Shown: positions 47,721 to 56,136 of the stretch, one piece after another
How positions within the stretch are numbered: position 1 is the stretch's first letter
How the letters are laid out: each line of letters opens with the position of its first letter
Assembly: GCF_024518835.1 (NCBI RefSeq)
Contig: NZ_JANIGO010000003.1
Span: 310,001 to 374,000, forward strand
Length of the DNA stretch: 64,000 bases
Origin: Limnobacter humi
Lineage (GTDB): Bacteria; Pseudomonadota; Gammaproteobacteria; Burkholderiales; Burkholderiaceae_B
Reading direction: 5' to 3'
The notes under the pieces: model-generated
Databases searched by the model: none
The model's input: only the letters and a program-made list of their open reading frames with translations
Told to the model about the DNA's origin: nothing
Program-made: the position numbers and the translations under genes

Positions 47721-47730
47721 ATCAATTGAT
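47721..47730 (-). promoter_or_regulatory. Palindrome upstream of the antitoxin gene
   Basis: ATCAATTGAT is a perfect 10-bp dyad in an AT-rich stretch 18 bp before the antitoxin start. Autorepression of Xre/RES operons at such sites is common, so this is a candidate operator; binding is not shown. Confidence 0.5.
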
Positions 47731-47939
47731 TATTAATGTACTATCAAATGAGATCGATAGGCAAATTACCGTGTAAAAACTCCGCTGCGAAGGTATTGAG
47801 TGGCATCCGGAATTGCCTTAGTTAAATTGAAGATGAGCGTCGGGATTCAAGTCCCGTACAACACGATTTCCAGTCCGGACTGAGGTAGGGGCGAGTTGAA
47901 GCAGCCGATCCAAAAACAGAATCATCGGATCGCCCGTCT

Positions 47940-48317
47940 TCATGACTGGTCCCATGCGTCGATGGTTAGCACGTGGTCTGCATGGCAAGCGGCTATCCGC
48001 TCGTCATACAACTCGATTTTGCCGCGCCAGTTGGATGGCATTACGTAGTCATCGCCAATGATGAGGGTTCCGCCGTCGGTCGGCGATGCTGCATCCAGCA
48101 ATGGCAGCACATCGTGGGCCTTGGCCGTGTAACGGTTTGGGTAGCCATTACCCGATAGCTTCGCAGCCTTGCCCTGCTCGGTCAGCCGCTCAATCCAGCA
48201 GATACCGTCTGCACCGGCTTCCCACTGCGCCAGAGTTGCAGCCAGCTTGGTGTCTTGGTCTGCTTGATCGCGTTCTTGCGGGGTATGTGTCGATACGACG
48301 ATCCACCAACCGATCAT
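47940..48317 (-). CDS. Hypothetical protein of the accessory region
   Basis: A 125-residue soluble, acidic protein with no family I recognise. It opens IGWWIVVSTHTPQERDQAD and has many aromatic and acidic residues. GGAGGG precedes the ATG at 48317 at good spacing, which supports a real gene. It lies between the toxin-antitoxin pair and the tRNA gene and is flanked by sequence that does not look coding, consistent with acquired DNA. What it does is unknown. Confidence 0.6.
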   Translation of the reverse strand: MIGWWIVVSTHTPQERDQADQDTKLAATLAQWEAGADGICWIERLTEQGKAAKLSGNGYPNRYTAKAHDVLPLLDAASPTDGGTLIIGDDYVMPSNWRGKIELYDERIAACHADHVLTIDAWDQS

Positions 48318-48630
48318 GCTAAAACCCTCCACTCTGGGCCGATGCCCGGTTCACGTTCTCTTTAGTGGCCATTTGGTCGGCTGTGGTTCATGCTTTTGGG
48401 CATTGTCAATCGATCTGCTTAGGTCGACGGCTTCAACTTGGCTAACGTATTGCCCCTACTTGGTATCCGTTGGTTTTCGCTCGATGGCCGAAGCGAAGTA
48501 CTGCACTTCAGCCACCTTGCTGTGCAGAGAACAGTGTCATCAACAGCGTGAATTTTGGATGTCAATCAACACGTATTTCAAGGAAATGGAAAAGAAAAAA
48601 CCCCAACCAAATGGTTGGGGTTTTTCGTGT
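48318..48630. other. Non-coding stretch between the hypothetical gene and the tRNA gene
   Basis: These 313 bp contain no convincing gene in either direction; open frames that cross it run into the tRNA. The only structured element is the tRNA terminator hairpin near its right end. It may be a remnant of integrated DNA beside the tRNA. Confidence 0.5.
48594..48622 (-). terminator. Rho-independent terminator after the tRNA gene
   Basis: Read on the minus strand, CCCCAACC-ATTT-GGTTGGGG is followed by TTTTTT, starting about 10 nt after the tRNA CCA end. The same inverted repeat followed by five T on the plus strand could also act in that direction. Confidence 0.8.
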
Positions 48631-48915
48631 TGGTGGGCCCGCAGGGACTTGAACCCTGGACCAAAGGATTCGGGTTTGTGTGACTTTCGCCACTCCCTGG
48701 ACTATGCCTTCACCGTAGCTTTCGCCTTAGGTGGGTGCCGTCTAGTCTCTACACCTTCAACGACGCTTTCGCATCGAAGCTTGGCTCGGCGTTGCCGTAT
48801 GCGTTACCGCACTTAGGGTTCGCCGAATTTGACACCATCCCATACGCCGTTTCCAAACGTACGGCACAACTTAACGCTATGAGTCCTCTGCTCTGACCAA
48901 CTGAGCTACAGGCCC
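48631..48915 (-). tRNA. tRNA with CAU anticodon (probably tRNA-Ile2), interrupted by a group I intron
   Basis: The 5' exon is 48915-48879 and the 3' exon 48670-48631. Joined they give a 77-nt cloverleaf with encoded CCA. The acceptor is GGGCCTG paired with CGGGCCC (one G-U pair) and the discriminator is A. The D arm is GTAGCTCAGTTGGTCAGAGC. The anticodon stem GAGGA/TCCTT closes loop CTCATAA, and the T arm is CAGGG-TTCAAGT-CCCTG. The anticodon CAU could be Met or lysidine-modified Ile. The body matches what I remember of betaproteobacterial tRNA-Ile(CAU), and the known Azoarcus intron sits in that same tRNA, so Ile2 is favoured. The exon break falls directly 3' of the anticodon. Confidence 0.93.
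48671..48878 (-). ncRNA. Group I self-splicing intron (subgroup IC3-like) in tRNA(CAU)
   Basis: A 208-nt insertion between anticodon nucleotide 36 and A37. Read 5' to 3' on the minus strand it contains GGGATGGTGTCAAATTCGGC, then AACGCCGAGCCAAGCTTCG, GAAGGTGTAGAGACTAGACG, GGCACCCACCTAAGG and CATAGTCCAGGGAGTGGCG, ending ...CACACAAACCCG. These are the P3-P4-P6-P7-P8-P9 core segments of the Azoarcus pre-tRNA-Ile ribozyme, remembered rather than aligned. GNRA loops are visible: GTAA on TGCG/CGCA (P5 region), GAAA on CGATGC/GCGTCG (P6) and GCGAAAGT (L9). The last intron base is G, the 5' exon ends in T, and a GUG 12 nt into the intron can pair with exon CAU, leaving the U-G pair expected at the 5' splice site. 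No homing endonuclease gene is present. Confidence 0.95.
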
Positions 48916-49016
48916 GAAACTACAGCACCGAAAGCCCCGAAGTGGCAACCTGTCGGTGGGCCGTTCTCTGAGCAATACATGCGCCAGACAACGATTTTAC
49001 TTCCCGCCAAGGTGGG

Positions 49017-49044
49017 AAAAATTCAGGCCCCGCGCAAGCAGGGC
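49017..49044 (-). terminator. Probable terminator of the rpoD operon
   Basis: GCCCTGC-TTGC-GCGGGGC (7 bp with one wobble, 49027-49044) stands 8 nt after the rpoD stop, followed by CTGAA and then TTTTT. The T-run is displaced, so strength is uncertain. Confidence 0.45.
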
Positions 49045-49052
49045 ACCAAAAC

Positions 49053-52016
49053 TTACTCGCCTTCCAGGAAGCTCTTGAGCTTGTCGGAACGGCTGGGGTG
49101 GCGCAGCTTGCGCAGTGCCTTGGCTTCAATTTGGCGAATCCGCTCGCGCGTCACGTCAAACTGCTTGCCCACTTCTTCCAGCGTGTGGTCGGTGCTCATC
49201 TCGATACCAAAGCGCATGCGCAGCACCTTGGCTTCGCGGGGTGTGAGCGAATCGAGCACGTCCTTGGTCACAAAACGCAGGCTGCTGTATTGCGCAGCAT
49301 CTTGCGGTGCCAGGGTCACGCTGTCTTCAATGAAGTCGCCCAAGTGCGAATCATCATCGTCACCAATCGGGGTTTCCATCGAAATGGGTTCCTTGGCGAT
49401 TTTGAGGATTTTACGAATTTTGTCTTCGGGCATTTCCATGCGTTCGGCCAGGGTTGCTGGGTCCGGCTCAATACCGGTTTCCTGCAAAATCTGGCGGCTG
49501 ATGCGGTTCATCTTGTTGATGGTCTCAATCATGTGAACCGGAATTCGAATGGTGCGAGCCTGGTCAGCAATTGAGCGGGTAATCGCCTGGCGAATCCACC
49601 AGGTGGCGTAGGTCGAAAACTTGTAACCCCGGCGGTATTCAAACTTGTCCACCGCTTTCATCAGGCCCACGTTGCCTTCTTGGATCAGGTCCAGGAATTG
49701 CAGACCACGGTTGGTGTACTTCTTGGCAATCGAAATCACCAAGCGCAGGTTGGCCTCGATCATTTCACGCTTGGCCATGCGAGCCCGGTTTTCACCGGAT
49801 ACCATCTGCTTGTTGATGGCCCGCAGGTCGGTCAACGGCAGCGACACGGCGTCCTGAATGCTGCGCAACTTGCCCTGCAATTCATTGATGGCGGGAATAT
49901 TGCGCACAAAGGTTTCAGACCATGCGGCGCTGTGGCCGGAAAATGCATCCACCCATTTGCCTGACACTTCATGACCGCGGAACTGCTCCAGGAAATACTC
50001 CCGCGGAATGCCCACACGGTTCACGCAGATGTCGTAAATCTCGTTTTCGAGTTTGCGCACACTATCCACCTGCTCACGCAGGATGCTGCACAAACGCTCC
50101 ACTTGCTTGGCCGTGAAGCGAATTTTCATGAACTCGTCGGCAATCGCATCCTTGGCTTTTTTGTAAGCGGCAGAATTGTAACCACCATCGCCACGGGCCT
50201 TGGCCATTTTGTCAAACTGCTTTTCAATGTCGGCAAACACCGCCAGTGAGTTTTTCTTCAACTCCTCAAGCTGTTTGGCCGACATGCCTGAGGTGCTGCC
50301 GCTGCCTTCTTCGCCTTCCTCGTCTTCTTCATCATCAACGTCGGCTGAGGCCTCGGTGTCTTCAACGGGCAGGCTGTCGTCCATGTTGGGGTCGACAATG
50401 CCATCCACCACTTCGTCCACCGACAGAGTGCCTTCGGCAATTTTCTTGCCCAGGGCTACCACATCTTCGACAATGGCTGGGCAGGCGGAAATGGCTTGCA
50501 CCATGTCTTTCAGACCAGCTTCAATCCGCTTGGCGATTTCAATCTCACCTTCGCGAGTCAGCAATTCAACCGTGCCCATTTCACGCATGTACATGCGAAC
50601 TGGGTCTGTGGTGCGTCCAAATTCAGAGTCCACGTTGCTGAGTGCTGCCTCGGCTTCTTCCTCTGCGTCTTCTGCAGAAGTGCCCACGGGTGCATTGTCG
50701 TTCATCAACAGGGCTTCCGCATCGGGCGCCTGTTCGTACACGGTAATGCCCATGTCGTGGAAGGTGCTGACCATGGCTTCGATCACTTCGCCATCGGTCA
50801 CTTCGTCGGGCAGGTGGTCGTTGATTTCAGCAAACGTCAGGTAGCCACGCTCTTTACCCATTTTGATCAGGGTCTTCAGCTGTGTGCGACGCGCTTCCAA
50901 CTCCTGTGCCGTGGCTGTGCTGGACGACAAATAGGCTGAGTTGATCAACGCTTTGTCTTTGGCCTTGGCGCCCCGACCGCGCTTCACCGGAATGACCAGG
51001 TCTGCTTTCTTCGCGTCGCTGTCATCTTCCTCGGTCAACACATCGCTGTCGATGCTGTCATCGGCCACGCCACTTGCCTCAATGTCCTCGCCCTCTTCGA
51101 GCTCAGCCGCTGGTTTACCGGCTTTGGGGGGACGACCACGGCCCTTGGCCGCCACGGTTTCTACAACTTCAACCTCGGACTTGGGTTTACGTCCGCGCTT
51201 TTTTGGGGTCTCTTCAACTGCCATGTCTTGAACAATCGCTTCTTCAGCTTTGAGCGCACGACCACGCTTGGCGGGGGATTCCACCACAGGTGCAGGCGCC
51301 ACGGATTTTTTCGGGCTGGCCTTGGCAGGTTCTGCCTTGGCTGCAACGGGTTTGGTGGACTTGCCAGGCTTGTCCACCGGTTTGGATTCTTTACTGGCCT
51401 TGGCTGCGGCTTTTGGTGCAGGCTTCGGAGCAACTTTGCCGCCAGCCTTGCCCGCTGGCTTTGGAAGCGCTTTCGCAGCGGGTTTTGCAGCGGCTTTTGC
51501 AACGGGTTTGGCAGGTGCTTTCGCAGCCGTTGCCTTGGCAGGTGTCGCTTTCGCCGGGGCCTTGGCTGCCGGCTTTGCTGGTGCCTTGGCAGCCGCTTTG
51601 GTCACCGCTTTGGTCACCGCTTTGGCCACCGCCTTCGCAGGCGCTTTCACGGGTGCAACCGCCTTCTTGGCCGGGGCCGCTTTTTTCCCAACACTGCCCT
51701 TGCTCTCAACCACTTTGGCACTCGCCTTTTTTGCGGTTTCTGTTTTCTGGGTCACTGCAGGCTTCTTGGCAGCCGCTTTTGAGCTGGCCGGGACAACCTT
51801 GTGTGACGAAACCTTCTTCCCTACCATTGACGACGCTCCCTTGTGCTTCGTGGATTGCCCGGCACTGTGATCTGCAGTGGACGGTGAATCTGGAATGTGG
51901 GTTTGAGAATGGGCGTTTTGCTGCACCGCCGAACGTTTGTTGCCAGACTTGCCTTTGTGGTCGGAATCGAGTTTCTGTTCCTGGTTTTTCGAAAAAATGT
52001 TGAGAATTTTGAACAT
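49053..52016 (-). CDS. rpoD: RNA polymerase primary sigma factor RpoD, with long histone H1-like N-terminal extension
   Basis: The 987-residue housekeeping sigma factor. Region 1.1 starts near residue 377 ([20 protein letters not shown]). Region 1.2 is [16 protein letters not shown]. The acidic non-conserved region follows. Region 2 contains [19 protein letters not shown] and [16 protein letters not shown]. Region 4 has [20 protein letters not shown]. Everything needed for -10/-35 recognition is intact. The unusual part is the first 370 or so residues: Lys/Ala/Pro repeats (KAPAK-, KPAAKA-like) plus AT-hook-like KKRGRKPK and KGRGRPPK. Starts at 52016 (AAAGGGA box) or 51827 (GGGAG box) are both plausible; the shorter form loses 63 residues. 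It is the last gene after rpsU, yqeY and dnaG. Confidence 0.95.
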   Translation of the reverse strand: MFKILNIFSKNQEQKLDSDHKGKSGNKRSAVQQNAHSQTHIPDSPSTADHSAGQSTKHKGASSMVGKKVSSHKVVPASSKAAAKKPAVTQKTETAKKASAKVVESKGSVGKKAAPAKKAVAPVKAPAKAVAKAVTKAVTKAAAKAPAKPAAKAPAKATPAKATAAKAPAKPVAKAAAKPAAKALPKPAGKAGGKVAPKPAPKAAAKASKESKPVDKPGKSTKPVAAKAEPAKASPKKSVAPAPVVESPAKRGRALKAEEAIVQDMAVEETPKKRGRKPKSEVEVVETVAAKGRGRPPKAGKPAAELEEGEDIEASGVADDSIDSDVLTEEDDSDAKKADLVIPVKRGRGAKAKDKALINSAYLSSSTATAQELEARRTQLKTLIKMGKERGYLTFAEINDHLPDEVTDGEVIEAMVSTFHDMGITVYEQAPDAEALLMNDNAPVGTSAEDAEEEAEAALSNVDSEFGRTTDPVRMYMREMGTVELLTREGEIEIAKRIEAGLKDMVQAISACPAIVEDVVALGKKIAEGTLSVDEVVDGIVDPNMDDSLPVEDTEASADVDDEEDEEGEEGSGSTSGMSAKQLEELKKNSLAVFADIEKQFDKMAKARGDGGYNSAAYKKAKDAIADEFMKIRFTAKQVERLCSILREQVDSVRKLENEIYDICVNRVGIPREYFLEQFRGHEVSGKWVDAFSGHSAAWSETFVRNIPAINELQGKLRSIQDAVSLPLTDLRAINKQMVSGENRARMAKREMIEANLRLVISIAKKYTNRGLQFLDLIQEGNVGLMKAVDKFEYRRGYKFSTYATWWIRQAITRSIADQARTIRIPVHMIETINKMNRISRQILQETGIEPDPATLAERMEMPEDKIRKILKIAKEPISMETPIGDDDDSHLGDFIEDSVTLAPQDAAQYSSLRFVTKDVLDSLTPREAKVLRMRFGIEMSTDHTLEEVGKQFDVTRERIRQIEAKALRKLRHPSRSDKLKSFLEGE

Positions 52017-52125
52017 TGATTCCCTTTGGAACACCGATTGAACCACTCAACACCGACAAACTGCCGCATGCCCAGCCTTGTTGGACTGCACATTGCGCGG
52101 GAAAAACCCGCACTCTAACCCTTAA

Positions 52126-53940
52126 TTATAACTGATTAACTCGCTTTTGTTTGAGTTGCTGGAAACGCTGCATGCATTCGTGGTACCACGCCAACTGCGC
52201 CGGGTTATCGGGCAACTGTGCCGTGATCCGCTCCAGCTCTTCCTTGAACCACACCTCACAGCATTGATACACGCCAGAACGCAACTCGGTTTCAAAGTCG
52301 AGGGAATCGTCCAAACCACGAGCTTCACGCAACACTGCATTTACCCAGTTTTGGTGAACCTCGTCATTGAACGCATGTTGAAGCCTGGCCTCCAGTAAAT
52401 TGGGATCTGTTTTAACTTTTGCAAGCAGATGAATAAAGCTGTGAACCTCGGTCTGTGGTTTTTCCTCACGCTCGTAGAGCTCAACCAACTCATCGCAGAC
52501 ATGAACCAACTGAGGCGCGCGAATCACCCGGGCAGCCAGACTCAGCAGGGGGGACTTGGCCGCGGGACGTGGCGGGCTCCAGGTATTTTCAAGCCTTTCG
52601 GCGCGGTATTTGCCCTTGCCTCTGGGCACAAAGGGTTCGCGCTCGGTGGTGCGCATTTTCAGGCCCAAATGCTGCGACAACTCCACCGGTGTGCTGTCCA
52701 GCAATTCAGCCAACCCCCTCAGCATGGACGAACGCAGCACGGTGGGTTGCATTTGCGCCATCAAGGGCTTTAAAAACGCAATGGCTGCGGCCTTGCCCTC
52801 AATTTGTTGCAGCGGATAATGCTGCTGAAGGTGGCGCGTCAGGAATTGGGACAGAGACAGTGACTGGGCCACCATGGCCTCAAAAGCCTCTGGGCCCTCG
52901 GTGCGGATGAAGGAGTCGGGGTCATGCTCAACCGGCAAAAACACAAAATCAGCCCGCTTGGTTTCGTTCACATGGGGCAAGCAGGCCTGTAACGCCCGCC
53001 AGGCTGCCTTTTGGCCCGCACCATCACCGTCAAAGGAAAAGACCAGCCGGTCGGTTTGCTTGAACAGCTTTTGAACATGATCGGGCGTCACCGCCGTGCC
53101 CAGTGTGGCCACGGCATTTTCAAACCCCCACTGCGCCAGGGCCACCACGTCCATATACCCCTCGGTCACGAGCACGTAGCCCATGCGGTGGATGGCCTGG
53201 CGGGCCTCAAACAGGCCGTATACCTCATGCCCTTTGGAAAACACCGGGGTTTCCGGGCTGTTGAGGTACTTGGGCTCACCCTGCCCCATCACACGCCCGC
53301 CAAAGCCAATCACCTGGCCTTTTCCATTGCGAATGGGAAACATGACCCGAGCACGAAAGCGGTCGTACCGCCGACCACCCTCTTCCGAGGTTTTGGTGAG
53401 CCCCGCCGTGTCCAGCAGGGTGTTGCTGGCGTAATGGTCAACAATCGCCTCCAGATTCTGGTAGCCATCCGGAGCGAACCCCATGCCGTAACGGGCTGCG
53501 ATTTGGCCGGTCAGGCCCCGCCCTTTGAGGTATTCAATGGCCTCAGGGTGGCTTTTGAGTTGGGCTTTGTACCAGTTGGCCGCGCGGGTCAGCAATTCAA
53601 CCAGTTGATCCCGCTCCGAACGCACCTCAGCGGGTATGTCTGCACCCTTCTCATAGGGCACCTCCAGCCCCATGCTGCCGGCCAGGTGCTCAACAGCTTC
53701 CGGGAAGGTCAGGCCCAAATGCTCCATGACAAAACCCACCGCATTGCCATGCGCGCCACACCCAAAGCAATGGTAAAACTGCTTGGAGGGACTGACCGTG
53801 AAGGAGGGTGATTTTTCGTTGTGAAACGGGCAAAGGCCTTGCAGGTTGGCACCGGCCGACTTGAGCTGAACGTAGCGGCCCACCACATCGGCAATGTCGG
53901 CGCGGTACAGCAAGTCGTCGATAAAACTTTGTGGAATCAT
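52126..53940 (-). CDS. dnaG: DNA primase
   Basis: The 604-residue primase synthesises RNA primers at the replication fork. The N-terminal zinc-binding domain has CPFHNEKSPSF and FHCFGCGAHG-like ligands (read as CFGCGAHGN), followed by the catalytic RNA polymerase core. The Toprim motif is VTEGYMDVVAL and DGDGAGQKAA, with metal-binding acids. The C-terminal third is the DnaB helicase-binding domain. Length is normal. It lies in the rpsU-yqeY-dnaG-rpoD macromolecular synthesis operon; rpoD starts 109 bp downstream of its stop. Confidence 0.96.
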   Translation of the reverse strand: MIPQSFIDDLLYRADIADVVGRYVQLKSAGANLQGLCPFHNEKSPSFTVSPSKQFYHCFGCGAHGNAVGFVMEHLGLTFPEAVEHLAGSMGLEVPYEKGADIPAEVRSERDQLVELLTRAANWYKAQLKSHPEAIEYLKGRGLTGQIAARYGMGFAPDGYQNLEAIVDHYASNTLLDTAGLTKTSEEGGRRYDRFRARVMFPIRNGKGQVIGFGGRVMGQGEPKYLNSPETPVFSKGHEVYGLFEARQAIHRMGYVLVTEGYMDVVALAQWGFENAVATLGTAVTPDHVQKLFKQTDRLVFSFDGDGAGQKAAWRALQACLPHVNETKRADFVFLPVEHDPDSFIRTEGPEAFEAMVAQSLSLSQFLTRHLQQHYPLQQIEGKAAAIAFLKPLMAQMQPTVLRSSMLRGLAELLDSTPVELSQHLGLKMRTTEREPFVPRGKGKYRAERLENTWSPPRPAAKSPLLSLAARVIRAPQLVHVCDELVELYEREEKPQTEVHSFIHLLAKVKTDPNLLEARLQHAFNDEVHQNWVNAVLREARGLDDSLDFETELRSGVYQCCEVWFKEELERITAQLPDNPAQLAWYHECMQRFQQLKQKRVNQL

Positions 53941-54028
53941 GCCCTGAAGCTGCGGGAGAAAGGCTGCCAGCTATACCTGCGGCAACCGACGCCCACAGAA
54001 TACCAATAAATGGTGAATGGAGGCGGCT

Positions 54029-54478
54029 TTACAGCGCCGAGAGAACTTGCTTGATGAGGGCGGACACTTTGCTCATGTCGGCTTTGCCGGCCAGACGCGG
54101 CTTGGCCTGCCCCATCACTTTGCCCATGTCTTGCGGCCCGGCAGCACCCACCGCGGCCACCACCTCGCGCACGACCGACAGAATTTCATCATCGGACAAT
54201 TGGGCTGGCAGGTAGCCAGCAAGCACCGCCGCTTCCGCTTTTTCCGCGGCAGCAGACTCGAGGCGGCCGCCCTGCTCGAACTGAACAGCCGCTTCGTTGC
54301 GTTGCTTGATTTGCTTCTCGATGATGGCAAGAACCGCCCCATCGTCGAGGTCGACACGTTCATCGACCTCTTTTTGCTTGATGGCCGCTGAGAGCATCCG
54401 AAGCGTGGCGAGCTTGGCTTGCTCGCGGGCCTTCATGGCCTGCTTGATGTCTTCAAGAATTTGGGCTTTCAGCGACAT
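54029..54478 (-). CDS. GatB/YqeY domain-containing protein
   Basis: A 149-residue YqeY-type protein. SLKAQILEDIKQAMKAREQAKLATLRMLSAAIKQ is the family's helical opening, and the C-terminal half (GYLPAQLSDDEI, MGKVMGQAKPRLAGKADMSKV) corresponds to the tail of GatB. It may act on aminoacyl-tRNA or tRNA amidation, but its role is not established. Its position between rpsU and dnaG is the usual one in proteobacteria. Confidence 0.93.
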   Translation of the reverse strand: MSLKAQILEDIKQAMKAREQAKLATLRMLSAAIKQKEVDERVDLDDGAVLAIIEKQIKQRNEAAVQFEQGGRLESAAAEKAEAAVLAGYLPAQLSDDEILSVVREVVAAVGAAGPQDMGKVMGQAKPRLAGKADMSKVSALIKQVLSAL

Positions 54479-54515
54479 GCGAACAACAGATCAGACTGTG
54501 TACGATCAAAAGCCA

Positions 54516-54728
54516 TCAATACATTTTCTTCGGCAGCATCTGGCTGCGCAGGCGCTTGTAGTGGCGCTTCACAGCAGCAGCCTTCAGGCGCTTGCGCTCA
54601 GAAGTTGGCTTTTCATAAAACTCGCGCGAACGCAATTCGGTCAACAGACCGGTTTTTTCGATGGTGCGCTTGAAGCGACGCAGGGCAACTTCAAATGGCT
54701 CGTTTTCTTTAACGCGAACGGAAGGCAT
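54516..54728 (-). CDS. rpsU: 30S ribosomal protein S21
   Basis: A 70-residue basic protein matching S21: [20 protein letters not shown] at the start and [14 protein letters not shown]-like helix (read as [19 protein letters not shown]). It joins the 30S platform and helps mRNA start-site selection. It is the first gene of the rpsU-yqeY-dnaG-rpoD operon. GGAG precedes the ATG. A sigma-70-type promoter lies about 140 bp upstream. Confidence 0.97.
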   Translation of the reverse strand: MPSVRVKENEPFEVALRRFKRTIEKTGLLTELRSREFYEKPTSERKRLKAAAVKRHYKRLRSQMLPKKMY

Positions 54729-54865
54729 TCAGGCTCCAATCCAAAATGTGAGCGAATTATCAATTCACCACTACCCAAACAACCCATTGATTTGACTGAA
54801 ATTTTCAGCAATAACCCAATGTGAAAGGGCAATAAGTGACAGCCAGAGATCTGGCAAAGACCGAA

Positions 54866-54895
54866 ATCATACCACTGAAAAGCCTGTCCCCTCAA
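54866..54895 (-). promoter_or_regulatory. Probable sigma-70 promoter of the rpsU operon
   Basis: On the minus strand TTGAGG (54890-54895) and TATGAT (54866-54871) are spaced 18 bp, matching 4/6 and 5/6 of the consensus hexamers. The -35 box lies in the last codons of the upstream yhiN-like gene. The 5' UTR would be about 130 nt. Confidence 0.55.
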
Positions 54896-56136
54896 GCATT
54901 TTTGCTCAAAATGCCACGTGCGGCCGCCACACCGCTAGCCCAGGCCCACTGGAAGTTGTAGCCGCCCAACCAACCCGTCACATCCACCACTTCACCGATG
55001 AAATACAGACCAGAAACACGGCGGGACTCCAGGGTTTTGGGTTGAAGGTCAGCCGTACTCACACCACCGCGCATCACCTCGGCTTTTTTATAGCCTTCTG
55101 TGCCGCTGGGGCGCACAACCCAGGCTGCAACCGATGCCGCCAAGGGGCCCAATTGCTTCTTGCCCAACTCAGCGGCCTTGCGCTGGGCCCACAGCCCAAC
55201 ATCGGGGGCGCTCAACCAGTGTTGCAGCAGGCGACGGGGCCAATGCGGCAATTGTGCGGCCAGCCAGTTGTCGGCCTGCGCCTTGCTGCCCTGGGCTTGG
55301 GCCAACAAATGGGCGGTGAATGCGTCGGCGGTGTAATGACCGCCGCTGAGGTTCAAGACCAAGGGCTCGCCGGGGTTCCAATAGCTGGAAGCCTGCAAAA
55401 TGGCCGGGCCGCTCAGTCCACGGTGGGTAAACAACAAGTCTTCGTCAAACCAGGGGGCCTGTGCTTCGCTGCCGCGGCTGCGCACTGGCAAAGTTACACC
55501 GGCCAGCTCGGTCAGCCCACCCCACTGTGCTGCATCAAACGTGAGGGGCACCAGGGCCGGCCGCTGGTCCACCAGCGCATGGCCAAACTGCTTGGCCACG
55601 CGCAAGCCGAAGTCGGTGGCGCCAATTTTGGGAACCGGCAAGCCACCCGTGGCAATCACCAGGTGGCGGGCTGTTAATGGGCCTGCTGTGCTGTCCAGTC
55701 GAAACAAGCCGTCGCTGTGTTGAACCTGCTGCACTGCATGGGGCTTTAACCAGTGCACCCCACCATCCCGACACTCGCTGGCCAGCATCTCGATGATGTC
55801 TTCGCTGCTGCGGTCGCAGAACAATTGGCCCTTGTGTTTTTCGTGATAAGGGATGCGGTGGCTTTTCACCAGGCTGATAAAGTCATCGGGCGTGTAGGCC
55901 GACAAGGCGGCACGGGCAAAACACGGGTTGGCCGACACAAAATTGTGCTCGGTCACCACCCGGTTGGTGAAGTTGCAACGCCCGCCGCCACTGATGCGGA
56001 TTTTCTCGGCCAGCTTGTCGCTGTGGTCCAACAGGCCCACCCGCCAACCGCGCGCACGGCTACCCCGTCCCACCTGGGCTGCGCACATCAAGCCGGCTGC
56101 GCCGGCCCCCAACACCAACACATCAAAGGTTTGCAT
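54892..56136 (-). CDS. HI0933/YhiN-family FAD-dependent oxidoreductase
   Basis: A 414-residue flavoprotein. The FAD-binding Rossmann motif is VLGAGAAGLMCAAQ at residues 8-21. KIRISGGGRCNFTN is the signature of the HI0933-like (TIGR00275) family, and FIGEVVDVTGWLGGYNFQWAWASG near the end is its second FAD-binding motif. Function in vivo is unknown. The start overlaps the ybiB gene end by 14 nt, so it is the last gene of the nitrite/nitrate reductase cluster transcript or is coupled to ybiB. Confidence 0.9.
   Translation of the reverse strand: MQTFDVLVLGAGAAGLMCAAQVGRGSRARGWRVGLLDHSDKLAEKIRISGGGRCNFTNRVVTEHNFVSANPCFARAALSAYTPDDFISLVKSHRIPYHEKHKGQLFCDRSSEDIIEMLASECRDGGVHWLKPHAVQQVQHSDGLFRLDSTAGPLTARHLVIATGGLPVPKIGATDFGLRVAKQFGHALVDQRPALVPLTFDAAQWGGLTELAGVTLPVRSRGSEAQAPWFDEDLLFTHRGLSGPAILQASSYWNPGEPLVLNLSGGHYTADAFTAHLLAQAQGSKAQADNWLAAQLPHWPRRLLQHWLSAPDVGLWAQRKAAELGKKQLGPLAASVAAWVVRPSGTEGYKKAEVMRGGVSTADLQPKTLESRRVSGLYFIGEVVDVTGWLGGYNFQWAWASGVAAARGILSKNA

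Noticed and set aside
48316-48816. 166-codon plus-strand ORF
   Set aside because: It runs through non-coding DNA and then antisense through the tRNA and group I intron; the RRDLNPGPKDSG-like tail is the usual artefact of reading a tRNA backwards.
51228-52003. Cys/Gly/Trp-rich plus-strand ORFs
   Set aside because: Mirror translation of the Lys/Ala repeats in the RpoD N-terminus.
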